Assembly: GCA_003563455.1 (NCBI GenBank)
Contig: PWRV01000097.1
Span: forward strand, 1 to 14,047
From: Thioalkalivibrio sp.
Lineage (GTDB): Bacteria; Pseudomonadota; Gammaproteobacteria; Ectothiorhodospirales; Ectothiorhodospiraceae
DNA: 14,047 nucleotides
Direction of reading: 5' to 3'
Below are positions 9,256-14,047 of the stretch, in pieces. Each line of letters starts with the position of its first letter. Position 1 is the stretch's first letter. Below the pieces are notes generated by a model. The model searched no databases. It had not been told where the DNA came from and saw nothing but the letters and a program-made list of their open reading frames with translations. The position numbers were made by a program, and so were the translations under genes.

Positions 9256-9894
9256 TTAGCCGGAGACCGGCTGATCGCGGAACGCGCTGCAGGCCAGCGC
9301 CAGACGCGCGAGGTGGGACGCGCTCTTTGCACCCATCTTCTGCATCAGGTTGCCGCGATGGATCTCCACCGTGCGGACGCTCACGTCGAGATCCCGGGCG
9401 ATCAGCTTGTTCGGCTTGCCGTCGAGCAGTGCCTCGAGCACCTGGCGTTCACGCGGCGTGAGGGTCGCGAGGCGTTCCTCCACCTGCGCCATCTCAGCGG
9501 CACCGGCGCGCTGGTCCTCATCGGTGCTCAGGGCATGGCGTACGGATTCGATCAGAGAGTCATCGCGGAACGGCTTTTCCAGAAAATCGAGCGCTCCCTC
9601 GTTGACGGCTCTGACGGCCATCGGGATATCGCCATGTCCGGTGATGAAGATTACCGGCATCCGGATACCGCGCTGGCGCAACTCGCGCTGCAGACTGATC
9701 CCGTCCATGTCCGGCAGACGCACGTCGAGCACCGCACACCCGGGCGTCTTGTCGTCCAGGGTGTCCAGCAGTCCCTGGGCATCTGCAAATGCGCTGACGC
9801 GTAAATCCTCGGTCTTCAGCAACAGGGTCACGGCCAAACGGACGTCCGGATCATCGTCGACCAGGTAGATCTGTGGGTGTCTGGCTGCGGGCAT
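9256..9894 (-). CDS. FixJ-type response regulator, receiver plus LuxR-type HTH
   Basis: DNA-binding response regulator of 212 residues. The receiver domain covers about 8-120, with the acidic pocket DDD at 13-15, the phospho-acceptor D57 in CAVLDVRLPDMDG, T85 in FITGHGD, and K107 in LEKPF. The linker is followed by a LuxR-type HTH at about 143-205: LTPRERQVLEALLDGKPNK, then VSVRTVEIHRGNLMQKM. GHGDIPMAV after the threonine is typical of the FixJ/NtrC-like receivers. ATG 9894 is preferred to a further upstream start because GGAGG lies 6 nt before it and conserved receiver sequence begins at once. The gene overlaps the kinase 3' end by 44 bp, so the two are almost certainly cognate. It probably activates transcription when phosphorylated. 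Targets are not shown directly; the divergent hydrolase promoter is a candidate. Confidence 0.94.
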   Translation of the reverse strand: MPAARHPQIYLVDDDPDVRLAVTLLLKTEDLRVSAFADAQGLLDTLDDKTPGCAVLDVRLPDMDGISLQRELRQRGIRMPVIFITGHGDIPMAVRAVNEGALDFLEKPFRDDSLIESVRHALSTDEDQRAGAAEMAQVEERLATLTPRERQVLEALLDGKPNKLIARDLDVSVRTVEIHRGNLMQKMGAKSASHLARLALACSAFRDQPVSG

Positions 9895-11533
9895 CGGGAA
9901 CCTCCAGGGGCAGCGTGAAACGGAACCGGGCACCACCGTCTTCCAGATTCGTCGCGGTGAGCTGCCCGCCATGGGCCTCCACCAGCGAACGGCTGATCGG
10001 CAGTCCCAGTCCGATGCCGCCCGATTTCCAGTTGGCGAAGGGGTCGAACAGAGTGGCCAGGCGCTCTTCCGGAATGCCCGGGCCGTTGTCGGTCACCGTG
10101 ATCTCCAATGCGGTGCCGCGATCGCGCGCGGCGATCCGTATCGTGCCGTCGCTCCGCATTTCGACGGCGTCCATCGCATTGCGCAGCAGGTTCACCAGCA
10201 CCTGTTCGATCTGGACAGGCGCGACCACGACTCGGGGCAGGCTGCGGCCGACGTCGGTTTCGATCCGCACGCGGCGGCGTCGCAATTCGGGGTCGAGCAG
10301 GTCCAGCACGGGGGTGATCAGTTCGCGCGGGGCCACGGCGATTTCCCTGGGTGCCTCGCTCATGGCACTGGCGCGCACAAGGCGTATCGTCTCGGCAGCG
10401 CGATGCGCGTTCGAGTCCAGCTGTGCCAGTGCGTCGCGCAAATCGTCGAGCCGTTCCCGTTCGAGGAGCCGCCGGCTCGCACTGGCATAGCTCGTGACGG
10501 CGCATAACGGCTGGTTGAGCTCGTGGGCCAGACTCGCGGAGAGCTCGCCAAGGGTGCTCAGGCGCCCGGCTCGGGCCAGGTCATCCAGGTGCTGGCGCCC
10601 ACGGGCCTCCGCCGCCTCGCGTTCGTTCCGCAGCGCGGCGAGGACCAGGCCCGTCAGGACCAGCAGGGCCAGCTGCGCGTTCAGCGACAGCAGACTCTGC
10701 TCGAGGCCCGCGTCGGCAAAGGGTCCAAGCCCCCAGCCGGTGCCGGATAGCGCGATGGCACCGACAATCAATATCAGGGAGGTTGTGATTCGGATCGGGC
10801 AACGCAGTGCCGCGAGCATCACGAGGGGAAAGATCGCGTAGGAGAGGGGCATTGCCAGCCCGGTCTCGAGCACACCCGAGTAGACCAGAGCCGACACACC
10901 GATCAGGCTCGCGGTCAGCAGGGCGACCATCGGAAGACCCGGGTCGACGTGACGCCTGCCGGCAGCGAGCCAGGCGATCAGCGCTGGCGTGACCAGCAGC
11001 AAGCCCATCAGGTCGGCCACCCAGCAGACCCACCAGGTGTCGGAAAAGCCGAGTTCCTCGATGCTGACGGCCATCGCCCAGGCGCCGGCGGTGGCGGCAA
11101 GCCCTGATGCGGCCAGCGCGCCAACCAGAAGCAGCAGCAGTACGTCGCGCAGACGCTCGAAGCCGGGGGAGAAGCCGGATCGTCGCAGCGCCCAGGCGCC
11201 GACGCCGACACCGGCCATGGTCGCGAGTACCACACCGACGCCCTCCATAAGGGGCACTTCATCGCCGGCAAATTGCCAGATGATCAGTGCCGTCGCGATT
11301 CCGAGCGCAGGCAGCAGCCGGTACCCGTAGAGATAGACGAACGCCAGGCCGACGCCGGTAGAAGGCCATACGAGTGGAATGCCAAAGGGATCCGGCGTGA
11401 AGACGTAGCCCCAGAGGCCGACCGCGTAATAGAGTGCGATCAGCATCGCGCTGCGGCTCGCGAGCCATATGGGCGAGTCGGCCAGCTTGGCGGGCAACAG
11501 GGGCCCGGTCTCGGGGAGGGGGGCAATGGCCAT
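9851..11533 (-). CDS. Membrane histidine kinase with MASE1-like sensor region
   Basis: This is an inner-membrane sensor kinase of 560 residues. Residues about 27-305 hold roughly eight hydrophobic segments, with VWPSTGVGLAFVYLYG at 55-70, a form of the MASE1 hallmark (VWPPSGIALA). The dimerisation/phosphoacceptor region follows: H337 lies in LAHELNQPL, the FixL/DctB-type H-box. The ATPase domain shows the N-box NLLRNAMDAV (448-457), DNGPGIPE (482-489), the F-box FDPF (496-499) and GGIGLGLPIS (505-514). No PAS or HAMP domain lies between sensor and kinase. It overlaps the FixJ-like regulator by 44 bp, its evident partner. MASE1 ligands are unknown in general, so the signal cannot be named. The ATG at 11533 has no strong ribosome-binding site but precedes the first helix suitably. 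Confidence 0.92.
   Translation of the reverse strand: MAIAPLPETGPLLPAKLADSPIWLASRSAMLIALYYAVGLWGYVFTPDPFGIPLVWPSTGVGLAFVYLYGYRLLPALGIATALIIWQFAGDEVPLMEGVGVVLATMAGVGVGAWALRRSGFSPGFERLRDVLLLLLVGALAASGLAATAGAWAMAVSIEELGFSDTWWVCWVADLMGLLLVTPALIAWLAAGRRHVDPGLPMVALLTASLIGVSALVYSGVLETGLAMPLSYAIFPLVMLAALRCPIRITTSLILIVGAIALSGTGWGLGPFADAGLEQSLLSLNAQLALLVLTGLVLAALRNEREAAEARGRQHLDDLARAGRLSTLGELSASLAHELNQPLCAVTSYASASRRLLERERLDDLRDALAQLDSNAHRAAETIRLVRASAMSEAPREIAVAPRELITPVLDLLDPELRRRRVRIETDVGRSLPRVVVAPVQIEQVLVNLLRNAMDAVEMRSDGTIRIAARDRGTALEITVTDNGPGIPEERLATLFDPFANWKSGGIGLGLPISRSLVEAHGGQLTATNLEDGGARFRFTLPLEVPDARSQTPTDLPGRR
9901..9906 (-). promoter_or_regulatory. Internal ribosome-binding site for the response regulator
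   Basis: TGGAGG on the minus strand, inside the kinase coding region, with 6 nt to the ATG at 9894. It fixes the regulator start and shows that it can be translated independently despite overlapping the kinase gene. Confidence 0.75.
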
Positions 11534-11607
11534 TGGGTTGAAGATTCTGGGTTAAGGGTGCATTTTTGCTTCTGCAACAGTCTATGCGAACTGACGGTGG
11601 ATTCGAT

Positions 11608-11623
11608 TAGGGGTTTATCCCTA
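11608..11623. promoter_or_regulatory. Inverted repeat TAGGG-N6-CCCTA, candidate operator
   Basis: A perfect 5-bp-arm dyad lies in the 144-bp space between the divergent kinase and hydrolase genes, 54 bp before the hydrolase GTG and 74 bp before the kinase ATG. LuxR/FixJ-type regulators commonly bind short dyads of this shape near promoters, so the neighbouring response regulator is a natural candidate. The assignment is inference, and no second copy was noticed in this window. Confidence 0.4.
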
Positions 11624-11638
11624 GTGGGCGTGGCCCAC
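11624..11638. repeat. Inverted repeat GTGGGC-N3-GCCCAC
   Basis: A perfect 6-bp dyad with a 3-nt loop immediately follows the TAGGG dyad. As RNA in the hydrolase leader it could form a small hairpin about 28 nt before the ribosome-binding site. As DNA it could extend the operator region. Confidence 0.4.
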
Positions 11639-11665
11639 GACTCCGCACCGTTCTCTTCTCGCACC

Positions 11666-11670
11666 GGAGG
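11666..11670 (+). promoter_or_regulatory. Ribosome-binding site deciding the hydrolase start
   Basis: GGAGG lies 7 nt before GTG 11678-11680, and a lipoprotein signal begins exactly there. This outweighs the much longer open frame extending upstream to 11273, which would cross the kinase gene. Confidence 0.8.
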
Positions 11671-11677
11671 TCGTCAC

Positions 11678-12730
11678 GTGCTCCGTTCTGTCCCGATCGT
11701 CTTGTTCGCCACCGTACTCGTATTTGTCCTGGCGGGTTGCGGAAGAACCCAGTTACAGCCCGCCGGGCCGCCGGTACAGGCGCCGGAACTGTCAGATGGC
11801 GCAGCCGTGATGGCCGATGGTTATGTGCTCCCGGTTCGTCGCTGGGAAGCGGACGGTACCCCGGAGGCAGTGGTCCTGGGCGTTCATGGTTTCGGGGACT
11901 ACAGCGACGGCTTTGCGCCGTTGTCGGATCCGCTGGCGGGAGCGGGACTGGCCACTCTTTATGCTTACGACCAGCGGGGCTTCGGCGCGACGGAGCAGCG
12001 GGGGATCTGGCCCGGCGGCGATACGCTGGTCGCGGATCTGCGCAGCCTCGTCGAACTGCTTCGCGAGCGCTACCCCGATCTTCCGCTCTACGTGATCGCG
12101 GAGAGCATGGGGGGAGCGGTCGCGCTGCGGGCCTTCACCGAACGCCCCGGTCTCGATGTCGACGGGGCGGTATTGCTGGCCCCGGCAGTCTGGGGCGCGG
12201 ACACGATGCCGTGGTACCAGCGGCTCGGTCTCTGGATCATGCTCAGGGTCGCCCCGGGTGCGACCTTTTCCGCGGATACCGTCGCCCATCTGGGCATCGA
12301 TCCCACCGACGATCCGGCGGTGATGCAGGCACTGGAAGAGGATCCGCTGGTGCAGAGGACAGCGCGCGTGGACACGATGCGCGGGCTGACCCGGCTGATG
12401 GGGAACGCGCTGCAGCATCCGCACCGTCTCGATGGTTCGGTGCTGGTGCTTTACGGGCTGAAAGACCAGGTGATCCCGCCTGGCCCGGTCTGCGCCTGGC
12501 TGGAACGGCTTGTCGAGGAGGCCGGTGATGCGCGCCCCCGCTTCGCGTTGTACCCGGAGGGCTATCACATGCTTACCCGCTACCGTGGTGCCGAAGACCC
12601 CCTGAAGGACATCGCGGCCTGGGTGAACGATCCGGACACCGAGCTGCCGCGGGCCGACGAACTGTCTCTCGAGGACGCCCGCGACCGGATCTGCGCGCTG
12701 CCGCCGAGGGGTGTCTGGACAGACCTGTGA
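11678..12730 (+). CDS. Lipoprotein alpha/beta hydrolase (monoacylglycerol lipase / lysophospholipase-like)
   Basis: This 350-residue protein has a lipoprotein signal: after an N-terminal Arg, residues 5-18 are hydrophobic and the lipobox LAGC ends at C21, with Gly at +2, which does not look like an inner-membrane retention signal. The hydrolase fold follows at about 45-325. It shows HGFGDYSDGF (70-79, oxyanion region), YDQRGFGAT (97-105), the nucleophile elbow AESMGG with S143, the acid D263 in YGLKDQVIP, and catalytic H297 in EGYHMLT. The elbow has Ala where GXSXG has its first Gly. HGF/YDQRG/SMGG resembles the Hydrolase_4 (serine aminopeptidase S33) monoacylglycerol-lipase group. Its substrate is unknown; an acyl ester of a lipid or envelope molecule is plausible. 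It is the only plus-strand gene and is divergent from the two-component pair, which may control it. Confidence 0.9.
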   Translation: MLRSVPIVLFATVLVFVLAGCGRTQLQPAGPPVQAPELSDGAAVMADGYVLPVRRWEADGTPEAVVLGVHGFGDYSDGFAPLSDPLAGAGLATLYAYDQRGFGATEQRGIWPGGDTLVADLRSLVELLRERYPDLPLYVIAESMGGAVALRAFTERPGLDVDGAVLLAPAVWGADTMPWYQRLGLWIMLRVAPGATFSADTVAHLGIDPTDDPAVMQALEEDPLVQRTARVDTMRGLTRLMGNALQHPHRLDGSVLVLYGLKDQVIPPGPVCAWLERLVEEAGDARPRFALYPEGYHMLTRYRGAEDPLKDIAAWVNDPDTELPRADELSLEDARDRICALPPRGVWTDL

Positions 12731-12743
12731 GGGGAAATTCGGT

Positions 12744-12768
12744 AGCCGGGGTCTGCTTACCCACGGCT
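12744..12768 (+). terminator. Bulged hairpin after the hydrolase gene
   Basis: AGCCG+GGGT (12744-12752) pairs with ACCC+CGGCT (12759-12768) around a CTGCTT loop, with A12763 bulged. It lies 13 nt after the hydrolase stop. No T-tract follows, so it is a weak terminator candidate; the stronger hairpin at 12822-12849 may also stop this transcript. Confidence 0.3.
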
Positions 12769-12817
12769 CGTCAGCGTAGGCATCGGCTGGACGCCTGGGC
12801 GCCGGCCCATCGGGCAT

Positions 12818-12849
12818 AAAAAAAGCCCGGTTCCTGCGAACCGGGCTTT
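12818..12849 (-). terminator. Intrinsic terminator of the sulfur-globule-like gene
   Basis: AAAGCCCGGTT (12822-12832) and AACCGGGCTTT (12839-12849) form an 11-bp stem with a 6-nt loop. On the minus strand the stem is followed by a run of seven T (12824-12818), the canonical arrangement, about 50 nt past the stop codon. In the plus direction only three T follow, so it would act weakly as a bidirectional terminator for the hydrolase gene. Confidence 0.9.
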
Positions 12850-12901
12850 CGCGTTCGCGGCCGGATGAGTCCGGCCGGAGCGCATCGAGCACTCTCAGTA
12901 C

Positions 12902-13291
12902 TTAGTACTCTTCGCCTTCGCCTTCAGGTGCGGCGGGGGGCTGCGGAGCGCCCCACGGGCCGCCATAGGGGGCGCCGTAGTACGGACGGTAGCCGTAGCC
13001 GCCGTAGGGGTAGCCGTAACCGTAGGCATCGCCGTAGCCGCGCCCGTAGCCGTGTCCGCGGCCGTGTCCGCGAGCGGTGAAGTCGAAGTCACCAAACATG
13101 TCGCCGAAGCCGAACATGTCGCCGAGGCCGCGGCCATAGCCCGGACCACCCCAGCCCGGACCATAGTACGGGCTGCCCCAGCCCGGACCGTATCCGTAGC
13201 CCGGACCGCCCCACTGGGCGCTCGAAGTCATCGGGACTGCAAAGGCGCCAACCAGGGCGCTGATCGCCAGAACTTTCAGTGTCTTACGCAT
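12902..13291 (-). CDS. Secreted Gly/Tyr-rich protein, sulfur globule protein-like
   Basis: This 129-residue protein has a clear Sec signal: [10 protein letters not shown], a hydrophobic core to about residue 20, and a likely cut after TSSA (A25). The mature part is low-complexity. Repeats of GPGY/GPGW/GYG run at 29-55, an aromatic-acidic block [14 protein letters not shown] at 58-71, [15 protein letters not shown] at 73-87, a Tyr/Gly/Pro stretch to 113, and an acidic end EGEGEEY. This composition fits the sulfur globule protein family, structural proteins that coat stored elemental sulfur in sulfur-oxidising gammaproteobacteria. The FGDFDF block followed by an Arg-Gly-His stretch also appears in members I recall. 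ATG 13291 is used; a GTG just before it (13294) is equally possible. A different secreted glycine-rich protein cannot be excluded. It is transcribed alone and ends at a strong terminator. Confidence 0.75.
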   Translation of the reverse strand: MRKTLKVLAISALVGAFAVPMTSSAQWGGPGYGYGPGWGSPYYGPGWGGPGYGRGLGDMFGFGDMFGDFDFTARGHGRGHGYGRGYGDAYGYGYPYGGYGYRPYYGAPYGGPWGAPQPPAAPEGEGEEY

Positions 13292-13301
13292 CACAAAGTT
13301 T

Positions 13302-13307
13302 CTCCTT
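13302..13307 (-). promoter_or_regulatory. Ribosome-binding site of the sulfur-globule-like gene
   Basis: AAGGAG on the minus strand lies 10 nt before ATG 13291 and 7 nt before the adjacent GTG at 13294. The spacing slightly favours the GTG, which would add one residue; the product is otherwise the same. The strong match suggests high translation, as expected of a structural protein. Confidence 0.75.
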
Positions 13308-13415
13308 GGTTAAATACGCCCTTGATTCGCGTACATCCCGTACCTGAGGTGGTACTTCCTGTGAAACCCCGGGCGCGAAGGGCGCACGCCTCGGGTTGGG
13401 GTAACGCACATCATT

Positions 13416-13445
13416 ATTTAAGACCGCCGCGGAAGGATATTTCAA
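13416..13445 (-). promoter_or_regulatory. Candidate proximal promoter of the sulfur-globule-like gene
   Basis: On the minus strand TTGAAA (plus 13445-13440, 5/6) is followed by 18 bp and TTAAAT (13421-13416, 4/6), giving a start near 13409 and a leader of roughly 118 nt. It is a moderate match in an AT-richer patch and an alternative to the FNR-linked promoter further upstream. Confidence 0.3.
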
Positions 13446-13481
13446 GCCCCGCGGAACGGATTGTCACAGCATCAACGGCTG

Positions 13482-13489
13482 CTAATATT
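13482..13489 (-). promoter_or_regulatory. Possible -10 paired with the FNR-like box
   Basis: The minus strand reads AATATTAG here. Taking AATATT or TATTAG as the -10 (each 4/6) puts the start at about 13477 or 13475. The FNR-like box centre is then at -41.5 or -43.5, close to the class II FNR activator position. The assignment rests mainly on this spacing. Confidence 0.3.
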
Positions 13490-13501
13490 GGTCGAAGGAT
13501 A

Positions 13502-13535
13502 TCGGAAAATCCTGATCCAGATCAACATTTTCCGA
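13502..13535. repeat. 34-bp nested dyad (TCGGAAAAT ... ATTTTCCGA)
   Basis: Outer arms TCGGAAAAT (13502-13510) and ATTTTCCGA (13527-13535) are perfect complements. Inner arms TGATC (13513-13517) and GATCA (13520-13524) are also perfect. Only the two bases between the arms (CC versus AC) and the central CA break the symmetry. The centre of both is the FNR-like box. No T-run follows on either strand, so it is not an intrinsic terminator. Confidence 0.8.
13512..13525. promoter_or_regulatory. FNR/ANR/FixK-type binding box
   Basis: The site CTGAT-CCAG-ATCAA matches the consensus TTGAT-N4-ATCAA at 9 of 10 positions; read on the minus strand it is TTGAT-CTGG-ATCAG. It lies in non-coding DNA about 227 bp before the sulfur-globule-like start and at the exact centre of a larger dyad. 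FNR-family regulators sense oxygen or redox state, which suits sulfur metabolism. A single site in this window could still be chance. Confidence 0.5.
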
Positions 13536-13548
13536 GAAACACAGAAGA

Positions 13549-13564
13549 AGTTCTAGTCAGTTCT
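13549..13564. repeat. Direct repeat AGTTCT with 10-bp period
   Basis: AGTTCT occurs at 13549-13554 and 13559-13564, exactly one helical turn apart. On the minus strand it reads AGAACT-GACT-AGAACT upstream of the FNR-like box. Tandem sites with this spacing are a common form for dimeric activators such as OmpR/PhoB-type regulators. The repeat is short, so this is suggestive only. Confidence 0.35.
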
Positions 13565-13662
13565 GCCTCGGATAGAGCCAAATAGCCGAAAAGTCAGTCT
13601 TTTGTAAGCGGAACCTCAGGCAGCTTTCGAGGACCAGCGGCAGCGACTGTTACGAGCCTGTG

Positions 13663-13695
13663 CCGTGCCGGCCCGGGCTCTCAGGTCCGGCACGG
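13663..13695 (-). terminator. GC-rich hairpin just after maf
   Basis: CCGTGCCGG (13663-13671) pairs perfectly with CCGGCACGG (13687-13695) around a 15-nt loop, beginning 5 nt beyond the maf stop codon. There is no T-tract on the minus strand, so it is only a possible (Rho-assisted) end of the maf transcript. Confidence 0.35.
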
Positions 13696-13699
13696 GCTT

Positions 13700-14047
13700 T
13701 CAGGTGCTGTGCGGAGGCAGCGTCACCCCGGCCTCCCGAAGCCAGGCACAGAGGCGGATCAACGGAAGTCCAACCAGTGCGGTCGGATCGTCACCCTCCA
13801 TGCGCTCGAACAGCGACACGCCCAGACCCTCGGACTTGAAGCTCCCGGCGCAGTCGTAGGGCCGCTCGAGACGCAGGTAGCGTTCAATCTCGTCGTCGTC
13901 GAGTTCGCGCATGTGCACCGTGTACGGCACCACCCCGAGCCATTCGCGTCCGGATCGGCTGTCGATCAGGCACAGGCCGGTGTGAAACACCACCGACTGT
14001 CCGGACAGCGCGGCCAGTTGCTCGGCTGCGCGCTGGTGGTTGCCGGG
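13700..14047 (-). CDS. yceF: Maf/YceF-type nucleoside triphosphate pyrophosphatase, C-terminal part
   Basis: The frame is open to the right edge, so the N-terminal part lies outside; 115 residues are visible, starting PGNHQRAAEQLAALSGQSV. The segment VVFHTGLCLID corresponds to the Maf core strand, and HMRELDDDEIERYL follows. CAGSFKSEGLGVSLFERMEG and VGLPLIRLC are the conserved C-terminal region. The CAGSFKSEG form is that of E. coli YceF (7-methyl-GTP pyrophosphatase) rather than of YhdE, the dTTP/UTP pyrophosphatase. The cytoplasmic enzyme removes pyrophosphate from non-canonical nucleotides. In gammaproteobacteria yceF often lies near yceD-rpmF-plsX genes, which may follow outside the window. 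Confidence 0.93.
   Translation of the reverse strand, partial: PGNHQRAAEQLAALSGQSVVFHTGLCLIDSRSGREWLGVVPYTVHMRELDDDEIERYLRLERPYDCAGSFKSEGLGVSLFERMEGDDPTALVGLPLIRLCAWLREAGVTLPPHST

Larger units (their letters stand above)
13292..13699. other. Long regulatory-looking intergenic region
   Basis: About 400 bp separate the sulfur-globule-like gene from the maf gene upstream, with no convincing coding sequence on either strand. The part at about 13410-13620 is visibly richer in A and T than the rest of the window. It holds an FNR-like box inside a 34-bp dyad, AGTTCT direct repeats, a possible sigma70-like promoter and, nearer the gene, three GTAC tetranucleotides (13331-13354). A GC-rich hairpin lies at the maf end. 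The mRNA leader could be 115-185 nt long depending on the promoter. Confidence 0.6.

Noticed and set aside
11273..11677. N-terminal extension of the hydrolase frame
   Set aside because: It would run through the kinase gene on the other strand, and it would bury the lipoprotein signal that starts right after GGAGG and GTG 11678.
11792..12892. Minus-strand open frame of 366 codons opposite the hydrolase gene
   Set aside because: The plus strand has a lipobox, catalytic triad and ribosome-binding site; the antisense frame is Arg/His/Gln-rich without motifs and crosses the terminator hairpin.
12895..12912. AGTACT repeated around the stop codon of the sulfur-globule-like gene
   Set aside because: A short palindrome repeated once, partly coding. 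The true terminator lies further downstream.
12920..13220. Short repeats in the Gly/Tyr-rich gene as a CRISPR or tandem-repeat array
   Set aside because: The repeats are irregular codon-level echoes of GPGY/GYG peptides within a coding frame, without uniform repeat and spacer units.
13432..13502. Direct repeat GAAGGATAT at 13432-13440 and 13494-13502
   Set aside because: Nine bases 62 bp apart in an AT-richer region, with no link to a promoter element. Chance is likely.
13502..13535. The 34-bp dyad as a site-specific recombination site
   Set aside because: The length recalls lox- or dif-like sites, but the arms and core do not resemble them and no recombinase or element boundary is nearby. 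The FNR-like core explains it better.
13052..13585. Plus-strand open frame of 177 codons across the sulfur-globule-like gene and its upstream region
   Set aside because: Its first part is antisense to a gene with signal peptide, ribosome-binding site and terminator. The rest is low-similarity sequence over the regulatory region.

Overview
The window is GC-rich, densely coded bacterial DNA. It most likely comes from a sulfur-oxidising gammaproteobacterium (Ectothiorhodospiraceae- or Chromatiales-like). This is inferred from a bacterial-type glutaminyl-tRNA synthetase, a YceF-type Maf protein close to the enterobacterial one, and a secreted Gly/Tyr-rich protein that looks like a sulfur globule protein. 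No mobile element, CRISPR array, tRNA or rRNA was seen. All genes but one lie on the minus strand.

Positions 1-7237 hold a leftward peptide/nickel-family (Opp/Dpp-type) ABC importer operon. In transcription order it encodes a large membrane-anchored family 5 substrate-binding protein (7169-4629), a DppB-like permease (4632-3520), a DppC-like permease with a large extra periplasmic domain (3485-2151), two ATPases (2147-1173 and 1176-166) and the start of a small membrane protein (152 to beyond the left edge). Junctions are 4-bp ATGA overlaps or gaps of 3-34 bp, so the genes are probably translationally coupled. The binding protein is unusual: motifs of the family's C-lobe precede motifs of the N-lobe, and an Ig-like tail follows. 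The long binding protein and the enlarged permease domain probably belong together.

Positions 7413-9155 hold glnS with a stop-codon hairpin and a plausible -10 element. Positions 9256-11533 encode a two-component system: a MASE1-type membrane histidine kinase overlapping by 44 bp a FixJ-type response regulator that has its own strong ribosome-binding site. Divergent from it, at 11678-12730, is the only plus-strand gene, a lipoprotein alpha/beta hydrolase of the monoacylglycerol-lipase type. The 144-bp space between the two carries two adjacent inverted repeats that could be operators.

Positions 12818-13699 hold the sulfur-globule-like gene with a good intrinsic terminator and an unusually long (about 400 bp), AT-richer upstream region. 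That region contains a 34-bp dyad whose core is a 9/10 match to the FNR/ANR/FixK box. The box is spaced about -42 from a possible -10, which suggests oxygen-responsive expression. The right edge (13700-14047) is the C-terminal part of a Maf/YceF nucleotide pyrophosphatase gene.

The most notable points are the apparently permuted binding protein with its enlarged permease partner, and the FNR-like dyad upstream of the sulfur-globule-like gene.
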